Shown here: positions 36,715-45,733 of the stretch, one piece after another
How the letters are laid out: every line of letters starts with the position of its first letter
Numbering within the stretch: the first letter of the stretch is position 1
Position numbers and translations under genes: made by a program
Notes under the pieces: generated by a model
The model's database searches: none
Told to the model about the DNA's origin: nothing
Seen by the model: only the letters and a program-made list of their open reading frames with translations
Assembly (NCBI RefSeq): GCF_001553545.1
Contig: NZ_CP014227.1
Location: forward strand, 1-64,000
DNA from: Capnocytophaga haemolytica
GTDB lineage: Bacteria; Bacteroidota; Bacteroidia; Flavobacteriales; Flavobacteriaceae
Reading direction: 5' to 3'
DNA length: 64,000 bases

Positions 36715-37395
36715 TTAATGAATTGTTTTATGCAATCGCCAATACATCTTATTAATCCCTACGCCTACTAAAAACAGTAATAAGAAGAATAAGAATACCC
36801 CACCCAGCACTTTAAAGTTAATAGGATCGCTGTGAGGCACATAGATGATCTGTCCGTTAGCGGTACTGATAAGCCCCAAGAGCGTAATGAGTAGGCTCAT
36901 CAAGAAGTGCAACTCCAAACGGATATCTTCCTCTGGCAATAACTTTTCCATTGCGAAGCTACCCCCGATGAGCACTACTACCGCTGCCCCGCCTACCACT
37001 AAGGCTATGGTATCAAAAGCTACCCCCGCCTGGCTGAATATCGCCTGCGTCAGCACATAGAACAGCGTTGGGAAAAGCAACAGATTAGGATACCATTGCA
37101 GCACCTGTGCCCACCTGTTAGGCTCGCCCTTAAAGAGCTTACGCAGCGCACTAAAGCAAAATGCTATACACACTGCCGTCTCTATGGTCAGCAGCACGGT
37201 GATATTGCTCAGCACTTTGCTATCGCTCATCATTGCAGCTAAGGTTACTGCCGACTGCTCAGAGGCGTAGTCAGCCATTAGCCATACAAAGCCAAAGGCA
37301 ACAGCAGCAAAAACTGCCACCTGCCATACCTTCCAGAAGCTGAGCTTCAGCACAGCGTTAAGCATGATACATACGATCAGTAGCGTTATTATCAT
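36715..37395 (-). CDS. Conserved multi-pass membrane protein, unknown
   Basis: A 226-residue protein with about seven hydrophobic helices (1-18, 23-45, 60-80, 100-118, 128-155, 170-185, 195-218) and short charged loops (LRKLFKGEPNRW, KLLPEEDIRLE). I do not recognise a named domain. I believe similar proteins occur in other Bacteroidetes. It lies three bases after pyrR and 22 bases before the SPOR gene, so it belongs to the same operon. Confidence 0.7.
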   Translation of the reverse strand: MIITLLIVCIMLNAVLKLSFWKVWQVAVFAAVAFGFVWLMADYASEQSAVTLAAMMSDSKVLSNITVLLTIETAVCIAFCFSALRKLFKGEPNRWAQVLQWYPNLLLFPTLFYVLTQAIFSQAGVAFDTIALVVGGAAVVVLIGGSFAMEKLLPEEDIRLELHFLMSLLITLLGLISTANGQIIYVPHSDPINFKVLGGVFLFFLLLFLVGVGINKMYWRLHKTIH

Positions 37396-37398
37396 CGT

Positions 37399-37944
37399 TT
37401 ACTTATCTATTACATACACAGCGTCCTCGCCTTGTGTCTCTTGCCAATGCACCACTACGCGCTCCTCATTGATAGCGTCTACCTGTCGTCCTTTATAGTC
37501 AGGCTGTATAGGCAGATGTCGGCTAAATCGCCTGTCGATGAGCACTAAGAGCTCTATCTCCGAAGGTCGCCCGAAAGACTGTATCGCTGTCAGTGCTGAG
37601 CGTATACTACGCCCCGTATAGAGCACATCGTCAATGAAAACCACCTTCTTGTCTTCCACAATAAAGTCAATAGCTGTAGTATTTGCCTGCAAAGGCTTTG
37701 CACTGCGTCTGAAATCATCGCGGAAAAAGGTGATGTCTAACAGCCCCAGCGGTACGTCTGCCACACCATAATCACCCTGCAATAATCGTACCAAACGCTG
37801 TGCCAAGTACGTCCCTCGTGGCTGAATACCCACAAACACCGTCTGACTAAAATCGCCGTGGTTCTCAATGAGCTCACACGCCAAGCGGTGGAGTATCACA
37901 TCGATCTCCTTCGCACTGAGCAGTTGTTTCTTATAACCTTCCAT
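37399..37944 (-). CDS. pyrR: PyrR-type phosphoribosyltransferase
   Basis: A 181-residue type I phosphoribosyltransferase with the PRPP-binding motif VVFIDDVLYTGRSIRSALTA and the PyrR-like VGIQPRGTYLAQRL and DRRFSRHLPIQPDYKGRQV. In Bacillus PyrR both regulates pyr mRNA and makes UMP from uracil. In Bacteroidetes only the uracil phosphoribosyltransferase activity can be presumed. A GTG at 37947 precedes ATG 37944. It lies 21 bases after the Wzy/TPR gene, an unexpected partner. Confidence 0.9.
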   Translation of the reverse strand: MEGYKKQLLSAKEIDVILHRLACELIENHGDFSQTVFVGIQPRGTYLAQRLVRLLQGDYGVADVPLGLLDITFFRDDFRRSAKPLQANTTAIDFIVEDKKVVFIDDVLYTGRSIRSALTAIQSFGRPSEIELLVLIDRRFSRHLPIQPDYKGRQVDAINEERVVVHWQETQGEDAVYVIDK

Positions 37945-37965
37945 CACTCACAAATGCTTATAAAG

Positions 37966-40488
37966 TTAGAATTGCAGCGTGCTGAGGTTCTTCTGTGCAT
38001 CCGCATTGCCTTGACTTACTGCCTTCTCAAAGAAAGCCTTCGCATTCGCACGGTCGCCGAGCATATAGTAGCACGAGGCGCGATAGTTGTTCATCACCCC
38101 GTCAAGTTCCACGCCCAAGCTCTCCATCTCTGCCATATCGACAATAGCCTTCTGATATTGCTGTGTGCTGTAATAACTGATCGCGCGGTATCTGTGTGCA
38201 TCAATATGCGCGGGTACTTTCTCTAAGAACTTCGTCAACGCAGGAATTGCCGCTGCAAAATTGCGCTGCATATAGAGCTGCATCGCCTCAGTGTAAAGCG
38301 GGGCAAACTGCTCCACTTGCAAACGCGAAACGATCTTATTGTGATTGTTCACTACATCCTTATTGTCAGGCAAATACACGATAGCACTGTCCAACGTAGT
38401 GCGCGCATCGTTGATAAGTCCATTTTTCTCCTGCAAATACGCCAAAGAGTTCCAAGCCTGTGCCTCTCCCCTACGCTCTGCAAGTGAAGCCTTATCCACG
38501 TCTATATGCCACCAATTCTTTAAATGTTGCTTCCATTTAGGTACTGGCTGCTGAACACTATCCTTCGCCAACCCTAAAAACTCCTTAAGCAACTTGATCG
38601 ACTCCAACTCCTTACCCATACCGTTGAGCGCAAAAGTCTCCAAGTTTGTATTGCCGTAAAAGTTAGGCTTGATCATACGCGCCTTATGGGCATACTTGTA
38701 GATACTGTCAAACTTCTTTTCAGGTTCCATAAAATACGATACCGCTATAAAATACTCAGGACGCGCATCCCAAGGGTGGTACTTGATAGAGGAAAGTATC
38801 TTACGCGCCTCATCAAATTTCTTCTCGTCGATCAGGTAGCGCGCCTTCTCTACATCTACGGGCTCTGCCACTGCCGTCAGGTTAGGTATTTTAGGGTAAT
38901 TCTTTATCAAGTAATCCGATGGCGACTTTGTTGGGCGCACTCCTTGTTGCTCCTCTTTGACCATACGCTGTATCTTCGACGAATCGAAGTACATACGCTG
39001 CACAATCACATTCAGCACGCAAGCCGCCAAAGCCACCAAGCCTACCATCCCTACTACTGCCAAAGCAGGTTTACGCTCATCTCTACCCTCAGCTCCCTGT
39101 TTCGTGTTCTCTGACCGCTGATAGTAAATCACTGCTAAGCCCACAGCAATCCCTACAAAGATACCAAAGAGTGCCTGTATTTCAGGTCTATCCTGAGGAA
39201 AGTTGAAGAAAGCATCAAACGAATAAGCAAACAGCCCAAACAGCGGCAGGAAGAACCACTCTTCGAGCTTGTGGTCTTTCCTCTTATAGGTCGACCACAA
39301 GAAATAGTACGCTGCCAGCAAGAATATTGCCACAAAGGCAATCCCCGCAGGGATACCCATCTCAGCAGGAATTTCTAAGAAGTCGTTGTGGTTCTTGTAC
39401 ATATAGATATAGTGCGGACTATAAGAGTTTTCATACTGCAAGAACCGCACCTTCCAGTTGCCTATCCCCACCCCAAGCAAAGGATTGTTGGGGATCATAT
39501 CCGTCGCAGTGATTGTCCACGCCGTCTTACGCAAATTATTACTCGTGTTCTCCTGCTGCGCTACCGAAGCCAAACGCGCACCGAAACTACTGCTTTCGCG
39601 CACCGACTCAGGATAGAGATAATTCTGCACAAAACTAAAAATTGCAAAAGCCACCACTGCCAACACTAAGTGCATTATCACGTTTTTGCCAATTTCCTTG
39701 CGCTTGAAGATAAAATAATCAAGCAAAGCGTAAACGATCAGGATAAACAGCGTTAAGAATGTCGCTAAATAGAACGCACGCGTACTCATAAAAAGCACCG
39801 CCAGCGTACCGACGAAAATCCCTACACCACCTACAATACGCAGGTTGCCCTTCTTAAAATAAAACAACCACAACGCAAAGGCAATCTTTATAAATATTGC
39901 CGAAGCTAAGATATTCTTATTCGAGTAGCCCCCTTTGATGTTATAGTCGGTCATTGTGCCCTTGATGATGTCCTTCACACCGCCCATTGTCACCAAAAAG
40001 TCGTAGCATAGCAGCACCACCATAGCCACTGCCAAGTGTACCAAGCTCTTGCGGTTATAAATCACCAAGGCTGAAACCATCCACGCCGCCGAAAAAGCCG
40101 TAAACACCTTGAAGAAGTGCAAGATGGCCTCTTCTACATCAATAGCTTTGGCAAACGATAGCAACCCAAAAATCATTATTACCGAGTAGGCAATCCCTAT
40201 CTTATTGCTGAAAAAGCCAAACAGCACGTGGGTGCGTTCCCTAAAATCCTTGATACCAAATACTAATGCAGCAACCACCAAGTTCAATATCGCAAAGGTA
40301 TAGAACTTTGTAGCGTTAGAGTCAAACGCCATCCAATTGGGTGTAAGCACCGTTACATAGCCATAGGCGATCAGCAGCACACTCACCAATAAATTGAGTT
40401 GGGGGTTTGTCTTTGTTTCAGCAACACCTTGGGTAGTAGCACTTGCTGGCTGCGAAGTTGTGTTTTGCTTGTTATGCTTCGTCTTCAT
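37966..40488 (-). CDS. O-antigen ligase/polymerase-like membrane protein with TPR tail
   Basis: An 840-residue protein. The first about 460 residues hold ten or more transmembrane helices with the Wzy_C domain, including the family patterns NNPLLGVGIGNW and KNHNDFLEIPAEMGIPAG. The C-terminal about 350 residues are TPR-like helices (KARYLIDEKKFDEARKIL, AIPALTKFLEKVPAHIDAHRYRAI, DRANAKAFFEKAVSQGNADAQ). The open frame reaches 40557, but a TACTTTTG promoter lies inside that extension, so ATG 40488 is taken. No other polysaccharide genes are adjacent. Its glycan is unknown; protein O-glycosylation is possible. Confidence 0.85.
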   Translation of the reverse strand: MKTKHNKQNTTSQPASATTQGVAETKTNPQLNLLVSVLLIAYGYVTVLTPNWMAFDSNATKFYTFAILNLVVAALVFGIKDFRERTHVLFGFFSNKIGIAYSVIMIFGLLSFAKAIDVEEAILHFFKVFTAFSAAWMVSALVIYNRKSLVHLAVAMVVLLCYDFLVTMGGVKDIIKGTMTDYNIKGGYSNKNILASAIFIKIAFALWLFYFKKGNLRIVGGVGIFVGTLAVLFMSTRAFYLATFLTLFILIVYALLDYFIFKRKEIGKNVIMHLVLAVVAFAIFSFVQNYLYPESVRESSSFGARLASVAQQENTSNNLRKTAWTITATDMIPNNPLLGVGIGNWKVRFLQYENSYSPHYIYMYKNHNDFLEIPAEMGIPAGIAFVAIFLLAAYYFLWSTYKRKDHKLEEWFFLPLFGLFAYSFDAFFNFPQDRPEIQALFGIFVGIAVGLAVIYYQRSENTKQGAEGRDERKPALAVVGMVGLVALAACVLNVIVQRMYFDSSKIQRMVKEEQQGVRPTKSPSDYLIKNYPKIPNLTAVAEPVDVEKARYLIDEKKFDEARKILSSIKYHPWDARPEYFIAVSYFMEPEKKFDSIYKYAHKARMIKPNFYGNTNLETFALNGMGKELESIKLLKEFLGLAKDSVQQPVPKWKQHLKNWWHIDVDKASLAERRGEAQAWNSLAYLQEKNGLINDARTTLDSAIVYLPDNKDVVNNHNKIVSRLQVEQFAPLYTEAMQLYMQRNFAAAIPALTKFLEKVPAHIDAHRYRAISYYSTQQYQKAIVDMAEMESLGVELDGVMNNYRASCYYMLGDRANAKAFFEKAVSQGNADAQKNLSTLQF

Positions 40489-40528
40489 ATATGAATTGTA
40501 GTTTTTATCAATAAGCCATTTAATCAGG

Positions 40529-40557
40529 CAAAAGTAATAAAAAATACTTACATACAA
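40529..40557 (-). promoter_or_regulatory. Promoter of the envelope operon
   Basis: TTG at 40557-40555, 18-base spacer and TACTTTTG at 40536-40529. It drives the minus-strand run from the Wzy/TPR gene to the NlpE-like gene. Confidence 0.78.
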
Positions 40558-40618
40558 GTATCCTTCCTTATAAAAAACTTATAAAAATATACAACACACT
40601 AAAAATCAAGATAATAAA

Positions 40619-40650
40619 AAAGAGCTGCCTGAGTTGTCAGACAGCTCTTA
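40619..40650 (-). terminator. Terminator of the DUF4190 gene at 40675
   Basis: AAGAGCTG and CAGCTCTT form the stem, with TCTGACAACTCAGG between partly pairing (CTGA/TCAG). A T run follows on the minus strand (CTTTTTTATTATC). Confidence 0.8.
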
Positions 40651-40674
40651 TATGATAAATTAGTAAAAACACCA

Positions 40675-40989
40675 TTACATAGTAGTAGTGCTTGATGAGG
40701 CAGCTGCTGTAATCCCAAGAAAACCAAGGAAAAGCAAGCCTATAATAATGAAAAACAAACTAATCACTAAGCCTGCAATCGCTAGCCCCTTTGGTTGTTT
40801 AAATAACCCTACAATGGAGAAAACCAGCCCTAATGGCCAAAGTACAAAACAAAGGAAATTTATAAACGGTATAAATCCCAAAAGCACATTTACTAATGAG
40901 ATTACAAAACCTGCTGTACCAATTCCGTTTGACTGAGCCTTTACCACGTAAATAGGCTGATTCTGATTTTGAGTTTCTTCTGTACTCAT
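40675..40989 (-). CDS. DUF4190 membrane protein
   Basis: A 104-residue protein: a polar N-terminus (SSTEETQNQNQPIY type) and two or three hydrophobic helices with the DUF4190 motif FVISLVNVLLGFIPFINFLCF and VFSIVGLFKQPKGLAIAGLVISL. The function is unknown. A relative is at 43844-44188. Confidence 0.78.
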   Translation of the reverse strand: MSTEETQNQNQPIYVVKAQSNGIGTAGFVISLVNVLLGFIPFINFLCFVLWPLGLVFSIVGLFKQPKGLAIAGLVISLFFIIIGLLFLGFLGITAAASSSTTTM

Positions 40990-41049
40990 ACGTAAAACAT
41001 TTTATAAATTAAACTTCTATATTTACACACATCAAAGTGTACCACACAG

Positions 41050-41079
41050 CAAAAGTACAAATAAAAAATAACATAGCAA
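41050..41079 (-). promoter_or_regulatory. Promoter of the DUF4190 gene
   Basis: TTG at 41079-41077, 19-base spacer and TACTTTTG at 41057-41050, 60 bases upstream of the start. It overlaps nothing else; recF ends at 41101. Confidence 0.75.
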
Positions 41080-41100
41080 ATATTTTTTACACAAAAAAAA

Positions 41101-42180
41101 TTATATATTAAACATTTCGTAGGGCAAACCTGTGCGCCGTACCACCTCTTCGGTGCGTTCGTAATGCGTGTCGGTGATGAAGAGCTGCCCGAAATGCTGC
41201 TGAGTAACTAATTGCACCAATTGTGCTACACGGCTGTCGTCGAGCTTATCGAAAATATCGTCTAAAAGCACAATGGGCACCACACCTACCTCGCGCTTGA
41301 GCATCTCAAACTGCGAGAGCTTCAACGCCACCAAAAACGACTTCTGTTGCCCTTGACTGCCATAGCGCTTCATTGGGTAGCCTTCTATCTCAAAGAGCAA
41401 GTCGTCCTTATGCGTGCCCACAGTGGTGTACTGTGCTGCCCTATCCTTGGTGATATGTCCTTGCAGAAGGTCTGCCAAAGCAGCTGTATGCAGCTGACTC
41501 TCGTAACGCAGGGCTACACGCTCCTTCGTGCCTGAAATGTAATTGTACTGATCGATGAATACAGGCAGGAAAGCCTCCATAAAGGCACTTCGCCGCTCGT
41601 AGATTGCCTGCCCTGCCTCAGCAAGCTGCCCATCGTAGATCTGCAAGGTCGAACTATCGACAAAGCCCCCCTCAGCCCATTGCTTCAAAAGGGTATTGCG
41701 CTGCAAGAGCACCCGATTATAGCGCAGCAAATGGGCTAAGTAATGCGCATCAAACTGCGAAATCACACTGTCCAAAAACTTCCGCCGCGTCTCGCTGCCT
41801 TCGGTAATCAAATCCCTATCCGAGGGCGAGATGATCACCATTGGGTATTTGCCTACGTGGTCAGCCAGCCGCTCATAAGCCTTGCCATTGCACTTAAGCA
41901 CCTTCTTCTGCCCTTTTTTAAGACTGCAAACAATCTGCTCAGCGCGCTCCCCCCGCTCAAACTGCCCCTCAATCAAGTAAAAATCCTCACCGTGACGCAC
42001 ATTTGCCACTGCCGAAGGCTGAAAATAACTCTTGCCCATCCCCAAGTGATAAATAGCATCTAACAGATTGGTCTTTCCCACTCCATTATCACCCACAAAG
42101 CAGTTCACATTTGCTTTAAAGTCAAAGGTTTTTGAAGGGATATTCTTGTAATTGACCACCGATAACCTCTTAAGTAGCAT
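41101..42180 (-). CDS. recF: DNA replication and repair protein RecF
   Basis: A 359-residue SMC-like ATPase that loads RecA at gaps with RecO and RecR. The Walker A is GDNGVGKTNLLDAIYH (residues about 30-45), the ABC-type signature is GSQGQQKSFLVALKLSQ, and Walker B is VPIVLLDDIFDKLDD. The N-terminal LKRLSVVNYKNIPSKTFDF is typical. It starts three bases after a lipoprotein gene on the same strand and has no promoter of its own, so its expression depends on that gene. dnaA, dnaN and gyrB are not adjacent. Confidence 0.95.
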   Translation of the reverse strand: MLLKRLSVVNYKNIPSKTFDFKANVNCFVGDNGVGKTNLLDAIYHLGMGKSYFQPSAVANVRHGEDFYLIEGQFERGERAEQIVCSLKKGQKKVLKCNGKAYERLADHVGKYPMVIISPSDRDLITEGSETRRKFLDSVISQFDAHYLAHLLRYNRVLLQRNTLLKQWAEGGFVDSSTLQIYDGQLAEAGQAIYERRSAFMEAFLPVFIDQYNYISGTKERVALRYESQLHTAALADLLQGHITKDRAAQYTTVGTHKDDLLFEIEGYPMKRYGSQGQQKSFLVALKLSQFEMLKREVGVVPIVLLDDIFDKLDDSRVAQLVQLVTQQHFGQLFITDTHYERTEEVVRRTGLPYEMFNI

Positions 42181-42183
42181 CGC

Positions 42184-42987
42184 TTATTCCTTAATCGTTA
42201 TAGGCACGTCACCTTTCACCTTTTTGCTGTCGGTAACCGTAAGGGTAGTGGTGCCCGTGGCAACCCCGGTGATGCTGATAACCGTACCCGAAACCGTTGC
42301 TGTTGCTACCCCTCTATCAAAACCACTAAGGGTGTAGCTCGCAGTGCCCGACGTGATGGTAAGCGTTTGCGTAGCCCCTACGGCTAATTCAACCGCTGGA
42401 AGGCTAAAAGTAAGCGTTTCCTCCTGCACCGTAACGGCGATGGTCTGCTGTTGTGCTGTGTGCACGTCTGTTACGGTAACCGTAGCTGTACCCCACTTCA
42501 AAGCTGTTAAGCTCACCGTACTGCCGCTTACCGTTGCCTGCGCCACTGTAGCATCGGAAGTGCTAACCGTATAGCTTTCGGTGCCGCCTGAAATCTCTAC
42601 CGTAGCCGTTGTGCCTGTAGCCGTAAAGCGCACCTCAGTCTTCGAGAGGCGTAGTTCATTCTTCTGCACTACAGCTTGCAACTTAGCACTTTTGCCAATG
42701 GCATCATACACAAAAAGAATGGCTTCACCCTCTGCCTTGCCCTCAAGCACTACGGTAGTGCCACTGATAGTTGCCTCAACATACTGCTTGTACTTATCGT
42801 CCATCTTAATGCGATAGCCTCCATTACCCGAAAGTATCCTCACCGTCTCAGTGGCATTCAAAGACACATTCACTCCCGCCTTTTCCAAGCGAAGGTCAAA
42901 ACCATTATCGGCAGACTTCTCGCACGAAGTAGTGCACAAAGCCAGCACAGCCCATACAACAGCAAAAATAAAACTTGTATTTTTCAT
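42184..42987 (-). CDS. Lipoprotein with bacterial Ig-like (BIG2-type) repeats
   Basis: A 267-residue lipoprotein with lipobox ALCTTSC (Cys22). About 80 residues of beta structure are followed by two or three Ig-like repeats of the BIG2 kind: TESYTVSTSDATVAQATVSG, then ALKWGTATVTVTD, TASYTLSGFDRGVATATVSG, then GVATGTTTLTVTD. The last two repeats are near-copies in sequence design. Such proteins are surface adhesins or scaffold lipoproteins. It precedes recF by three bases, which is odd for a surface protein. Confidence 0.82.
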   Translation of the reverse strand: MKNTSFIFAVVWAVLALCTTSCEKSADNGFDLRLEKAGVNVSLNATETVRILSGNGGYRIKMDDKYKQYVEATISGTTVVLEGKAEGEAILFVYDAIGKSAKLQAVVQKNELRLSKTEVRFTATGTTATVEISGGTESYTVSTSDATVAQATVSGSTVSLTALKWGTATVTVTDVHTAQQQTIAVTVQEETLTFSLPAVELAVGATQTLTITSGTASYTLSGFDRGVATATVSGTVISITGVATGTTTLTVTDSKKVKGDVPITIKE

Positions 42988-43030
42988 TAAAGTATTGATT
43001 CTATCTATATATGAAAGAGGAAAAAGAAAT

Positions 43031-43717
43031 TTAAGCGTTCTGCATCAATCGTTGCTTCTGCTGTTGAAACTCCTCTTCGGTGATGAGCCCTCGCAATTTA
43101 AGGCTATTGAGTTTTGAGATCTCATCAGCAACTGAGAAAGTATTGGCGTTAGTAACTGTCTGCCTATTAGCCTCAGCAGCACGAGCCACTTCGGCGTTGC
43201 GTGCGGCTTCAGCATTGCGTTCTGCTTCGAGGCGTACTGCCTCAGCACGAGCCACTTCAGCATTGCGAAGCGCTTCTTTCTCTTGGCGTATAAGGGCGTT
43301 GATCTGCCCTACCATATCGTTGTAGCGAGTCATATAGGTATACGAAAAGGCTGTGCTCACTCCATCTGTACGCCTGATAGAGACCGTACCATAACCCAAG
43401 AGGTATGATATCATTCCTTTCTCATAAAAAGCCTCATATATATCGTAAACAGGAATGTTAAAATAAGTTCTGTTCCAAGGTAGCACACCACTTTTAATAA
43501 TGAGCTCCTTATCAGTGAGCGTCAATGAAACCGAGCGCGATACGAAGTAGCTCCATACCGCATAACCGAGCAGAATACAAGAAAGTATCCACCAATACTT
43601 GCCTAAAAATAGTAAATAAAGCGCTACGATCACTGCCAAAGCAGGCAAAACATACGAAATCCAGTGCTTCTCAGAGAGCACCAATACTTGCTTATCATTC
43701 ATCTGTGTGTCATTCAT
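43031..43717 (-). CDS. Membrane bPH2-domain protein with SHOCT tail
   Basis: A 228-residue protein. It has two transmembrane helices (about 20-57), a bacterial PH-like domain (YFVSRSVSLTLTDKELIIKSG to GYGTVSIRRTDG), and an Ala/Glu/Arg-rich coiled coil with NAEVARAEA-like repeats (residues 145-190) whose DNA is also repetitive at 43170-43262. A C-terminal SHOCT motif follows (EISKLNSLKLRGLITEEEFQQQK). The architecture recalls YdbT-like membrane proteins, but the function is unknown. Confidence 0.8.
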   Translation of the reverse strand: MNDTQMNDKQVLVLSEKHWISYVLPALAVIVALYLLFLGKYWWILSCILLGYAVWSYFVSRSVSLTLTDKELIIKSGVLPWNRTYFNIPVYDIYEAFYEKGMISYLLGYGTVSIRRTDGVSTAFSYTYMTRYNDMVGQINALIRQEKEALRNAEVARAEAVRLEAERNAEAARNAEVARAAEANRQTVTNANTFSVADEISKLNSLKLRGLITEEEFQQQKQRLMQNA

Positions 43718-43745
43718 AACTTAAGAAATTTCAAAAACTATTTGG

Positions 43746-43776
43746 CAAAAGTAGTACAATATTTATACCTACACAA
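43746..43776 (-). promoter_or_regulatory. Promoter of the PH-domain gene
   Basis: TTG at 43776-43774, 20-base spacer and TACTTTTG at 43753-43746, 29 bases before the start. Confidence 0.75.
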
Positions 43777-43843
43777 GAAATCGGCAAATTATTTTACTTC
43801 TCCTCTACAAAAAGAAGGGTAAAGATAGCCCATACTTATCCCA

Positions 43844-44188
43844 TCAAATATGCTCTGAAAATATGCTCACAAGGATGATTACAACAAACATCAACACACT
43901 AAAACATAAACCTACAACAGCTAAAGTTCGCGGTTGTTTGCTTAGCCCTATTGACGAAAAAATAGTCCCTAAAAACCAACAGATTAAAACGATGATACCG
44001 CCTGCCATATCAACTGCATCCCCCTCTATACCCACAGTAGAGAGTATTCCAAGTACCATTGAGATAGGCAGCAACATTATTGAGAGTACAAAGCCCACCA
44101 CCCCAAACACATTGTTAGGATTAGGCTGTTCTTGCTCTTCAAAAGATACAAAAGGTTTCTGCTCAGAAGAAAAATAATCTACATCCAT
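43844..44188 (-). CDS. DUF4190-like membrane protein
   Basis: A 114-residue protein: an acidic N-terminal 25 residues, then three hydrophobic helices with GVVGFVLSIMLLPISMVLGILS and FSSIGLSKQPRTLAVVGLCFS, matching the DUF4190 pattern of 40675-40989. A TTG at 44194 precedes ATG 44188; the ATG is chosen. The function is unknown. Confidence 0.7.
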   Translation of the reverse strand: MDVDYFSSEQKPFVSFEEQEQPNPNNVFGVVGFVLSIMLLPISMVLGILSTVGIEGDAVDMAGGIIVLICWFLGTIFSSIGLSKQPRTLAVVGLCFSVLMFVVIILVSIFSEHI

Positions 44189-44211
44189 ACACAAAACTAT
44201 TTACCACACGG

Positions 44212-44242
44212 CAAAAGTACTCATAAAATAAGTTCTAAACAA
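44212..44242 (-). promoter_or_regulatory. Promoter of the second DUF4190-like gene
   Basis: TTG at 44242-44240, 20-base spacer and TACTTTTG at 44219-44212, 23 bases before the start. Confidence 0.75.
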
Positions 44243-44279
44243 CAAACACACGGATTTATTTTCTATATTAACAAAATGA

Positions 44280-44325
44280 ACAAGTCCTCTGAAACCGTAG
44301 CTCCAAAGGACTTGTCCTCTAAAAT
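44280..44325 (-). terminator. Hairpin after the histidine-phosphatase gene
   Basis: ACAAGTCCT (44280-44288) and AGGACTTGT (44317-44325) form a 9-bp stem with a long loop, 34 bases past the stop. On the minus strand it is followed by TCATTTTG. Confidence 0.6.
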
Positions 44326-44358
44326 AAATTATTTAAAACAACAGTAATCATTGATCAC

Positions 44359-45651
44359 TTATTTTATTGCCTCGTAAGCTCTGATGGCTTCTACAAAGCG
44401 GGCATTGATGTCCTCTGCTTTATAAAGTCCATCGGCATTGGCTTGCAAACCCTTTAACTTCAATGGGAATACCATTGGCGGATTCTCAAGGGTCAGCGTA
44501 TTCAAATGACGCAACTGATCGGTGGTTTGGTACACCAAGTTTACCCCAACAAATTCCTTACCACTCTTATCTGCCCATTTCTCAAATACTAACTTACAAC
44601 CGATAGGAGTTTTCTTTTCGATGGTGTTAGGCAGGGTGTACTCCTCAACCCCAAGGGCAGCATCTACGCTGGCAATGTTAGAGTCGTGCCCACAAAGAAA
44701 GGTAAACTTACGCGCCTTTGCATTGAGCTCATCGTTCATATACACCAATAGCGGGTGGGCTACATTTACTGCTACTACAGGAGCTGTGAAAAGCACATCG
44801 CCATACACATCTTTTACCTTAGCAATGTTCTCCCAATCCTTGATAGTGAGTTTCTTGCCAAAAGCGGCTTTTAGCGCATCAGGTTCTTCGTAATATTGCA
44901 AGATAAACGCATCGGAAGCTGAGTTTGCTAACTTCAATGAGCCTTTCATTCTTGGCTCCTCACCTACTTCGAGCAATATCTGGGTATTGTAGTCATTAAA
45001 TGCACAAGCAATACCTTCCTTACAAGCGGGTGAATCCTTTAAGTCGAGCACCTTAGCGATGATGTCGTAACTAGGTTTCAAGCCCTCATTGATGCCTACA
45101 ATACCTTTCTTACCTCCCATAGCATTGATTTGCTCCATAGCTTCTTTTTTGAAACTATCGGTTACCTTGGTAAGGCGTGGAAAGAACACGGGGTCCATCT
45201 TGCTAGGCGAAAAGCGGTGATTTACCCTGAGCCCTGCCATAGGCATAAAGGCTGATGAAAAGTACTCCGCTGTAGCGATGGTACGCTGCATACTATTGGC
45301 ATAGATGTTCACCTCATCGGAAGTAGGCACGTAGTTTTCGGGGAAAAGCCCCTCGCTGATCACCCACTTGCGGAAATACTGCCCCATCATCGTCTCCAAC
45401 ACACCTCCACGTAGTGTCAATTCACTCGGTGCTGAGGTCCAGTTAGTCCATTGGTGGGTACTCATCTTGCTGAGTGTACTCCCATTAGTAGAGAGTGGTG
45501 AGCGGATACTGTGGCGACTGAGTATCACCACTTCTTTTAATTTGTATTGATCTTTAAACGCCTGCGAACGCTTCACTTGTGCGTTCATCACTCCAGAGGC
45601 TAATACTGCTACTACCAGCAGCAAACTGTAAAATATATTTCTTAGTTTCAT
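44359..45651 (-). CDS. Histidine acid phosphatase (phytase/glucose-1-phosphatase type)
   Basis: A 430-residue exported phosphatase of the histidine phosphatase branch 2. A signal peptide (residues 1-24, ending VMNAQ) is followed by the phospho-histidine motif RHSIRSP (46-52, variant of RHGxRxP) and the proton-donor HD in CGHDSNIASVDAALG near 320. Branch 2 enzymes include phytases and glucose-1-phosphatases; the substrate here is unproved. It lies downstream of the OprP-type porin and PhoN-type phosphatase genes on the same strand (82-base gap with a dispersed repeat). Confidence 0.88.
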   Translation of the reverse strand: MKLRNIFYSLLLVVAVLASGVMNAQVKRSQAFKDQYKLKEVVILSRHSIRSPLSTNGSTLSKMSTHQWTNWTSAPSELTLRGGVLETMMGQYFRKWVISEGLFPENYVPTSDEVNIYANSMQRTIATAEYFSSAFMPMAGLRVNHRFSPSKMDPVFFPRLTKVTDSFKKEAMEQINAMGGKKGIVGINEGLKPSYDIIAKVLDLKDSPACKEGIACAFNDYNTQILLEVGEEPRMKGSLKLANSASDAFILQYYEEPDALKAAFGKKLTIKDWENIAKVKDVYGDVLFTAPVVAVNVAHPLLVYMNDELNAKARKFTFLCGHDSNIASVDAALGVEEYTLPNTIEKKTPIGCKLVFEKWADKSGKEFVGVNLVYQTTDQLRHLNTLTLENPPMVFPLKLKGLQANADGLYKAEDINARFVEAIRAYEAIK

Positions 45652-45733
45652 AATTGTTTTTTTTAGGAATCATAAGTCAGGAACAGCAGGTCAGCATACT
45701 GGTTGCTGACCCCCGTTCTCTGTCTTCTATTTC

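Noticed and set aside
40489..40557. 23-residue N-terminal extension of the Wzy/TPR protein
   Set aside because: A promoter element lies within it (40529-40536) and the extension is not signal-like.
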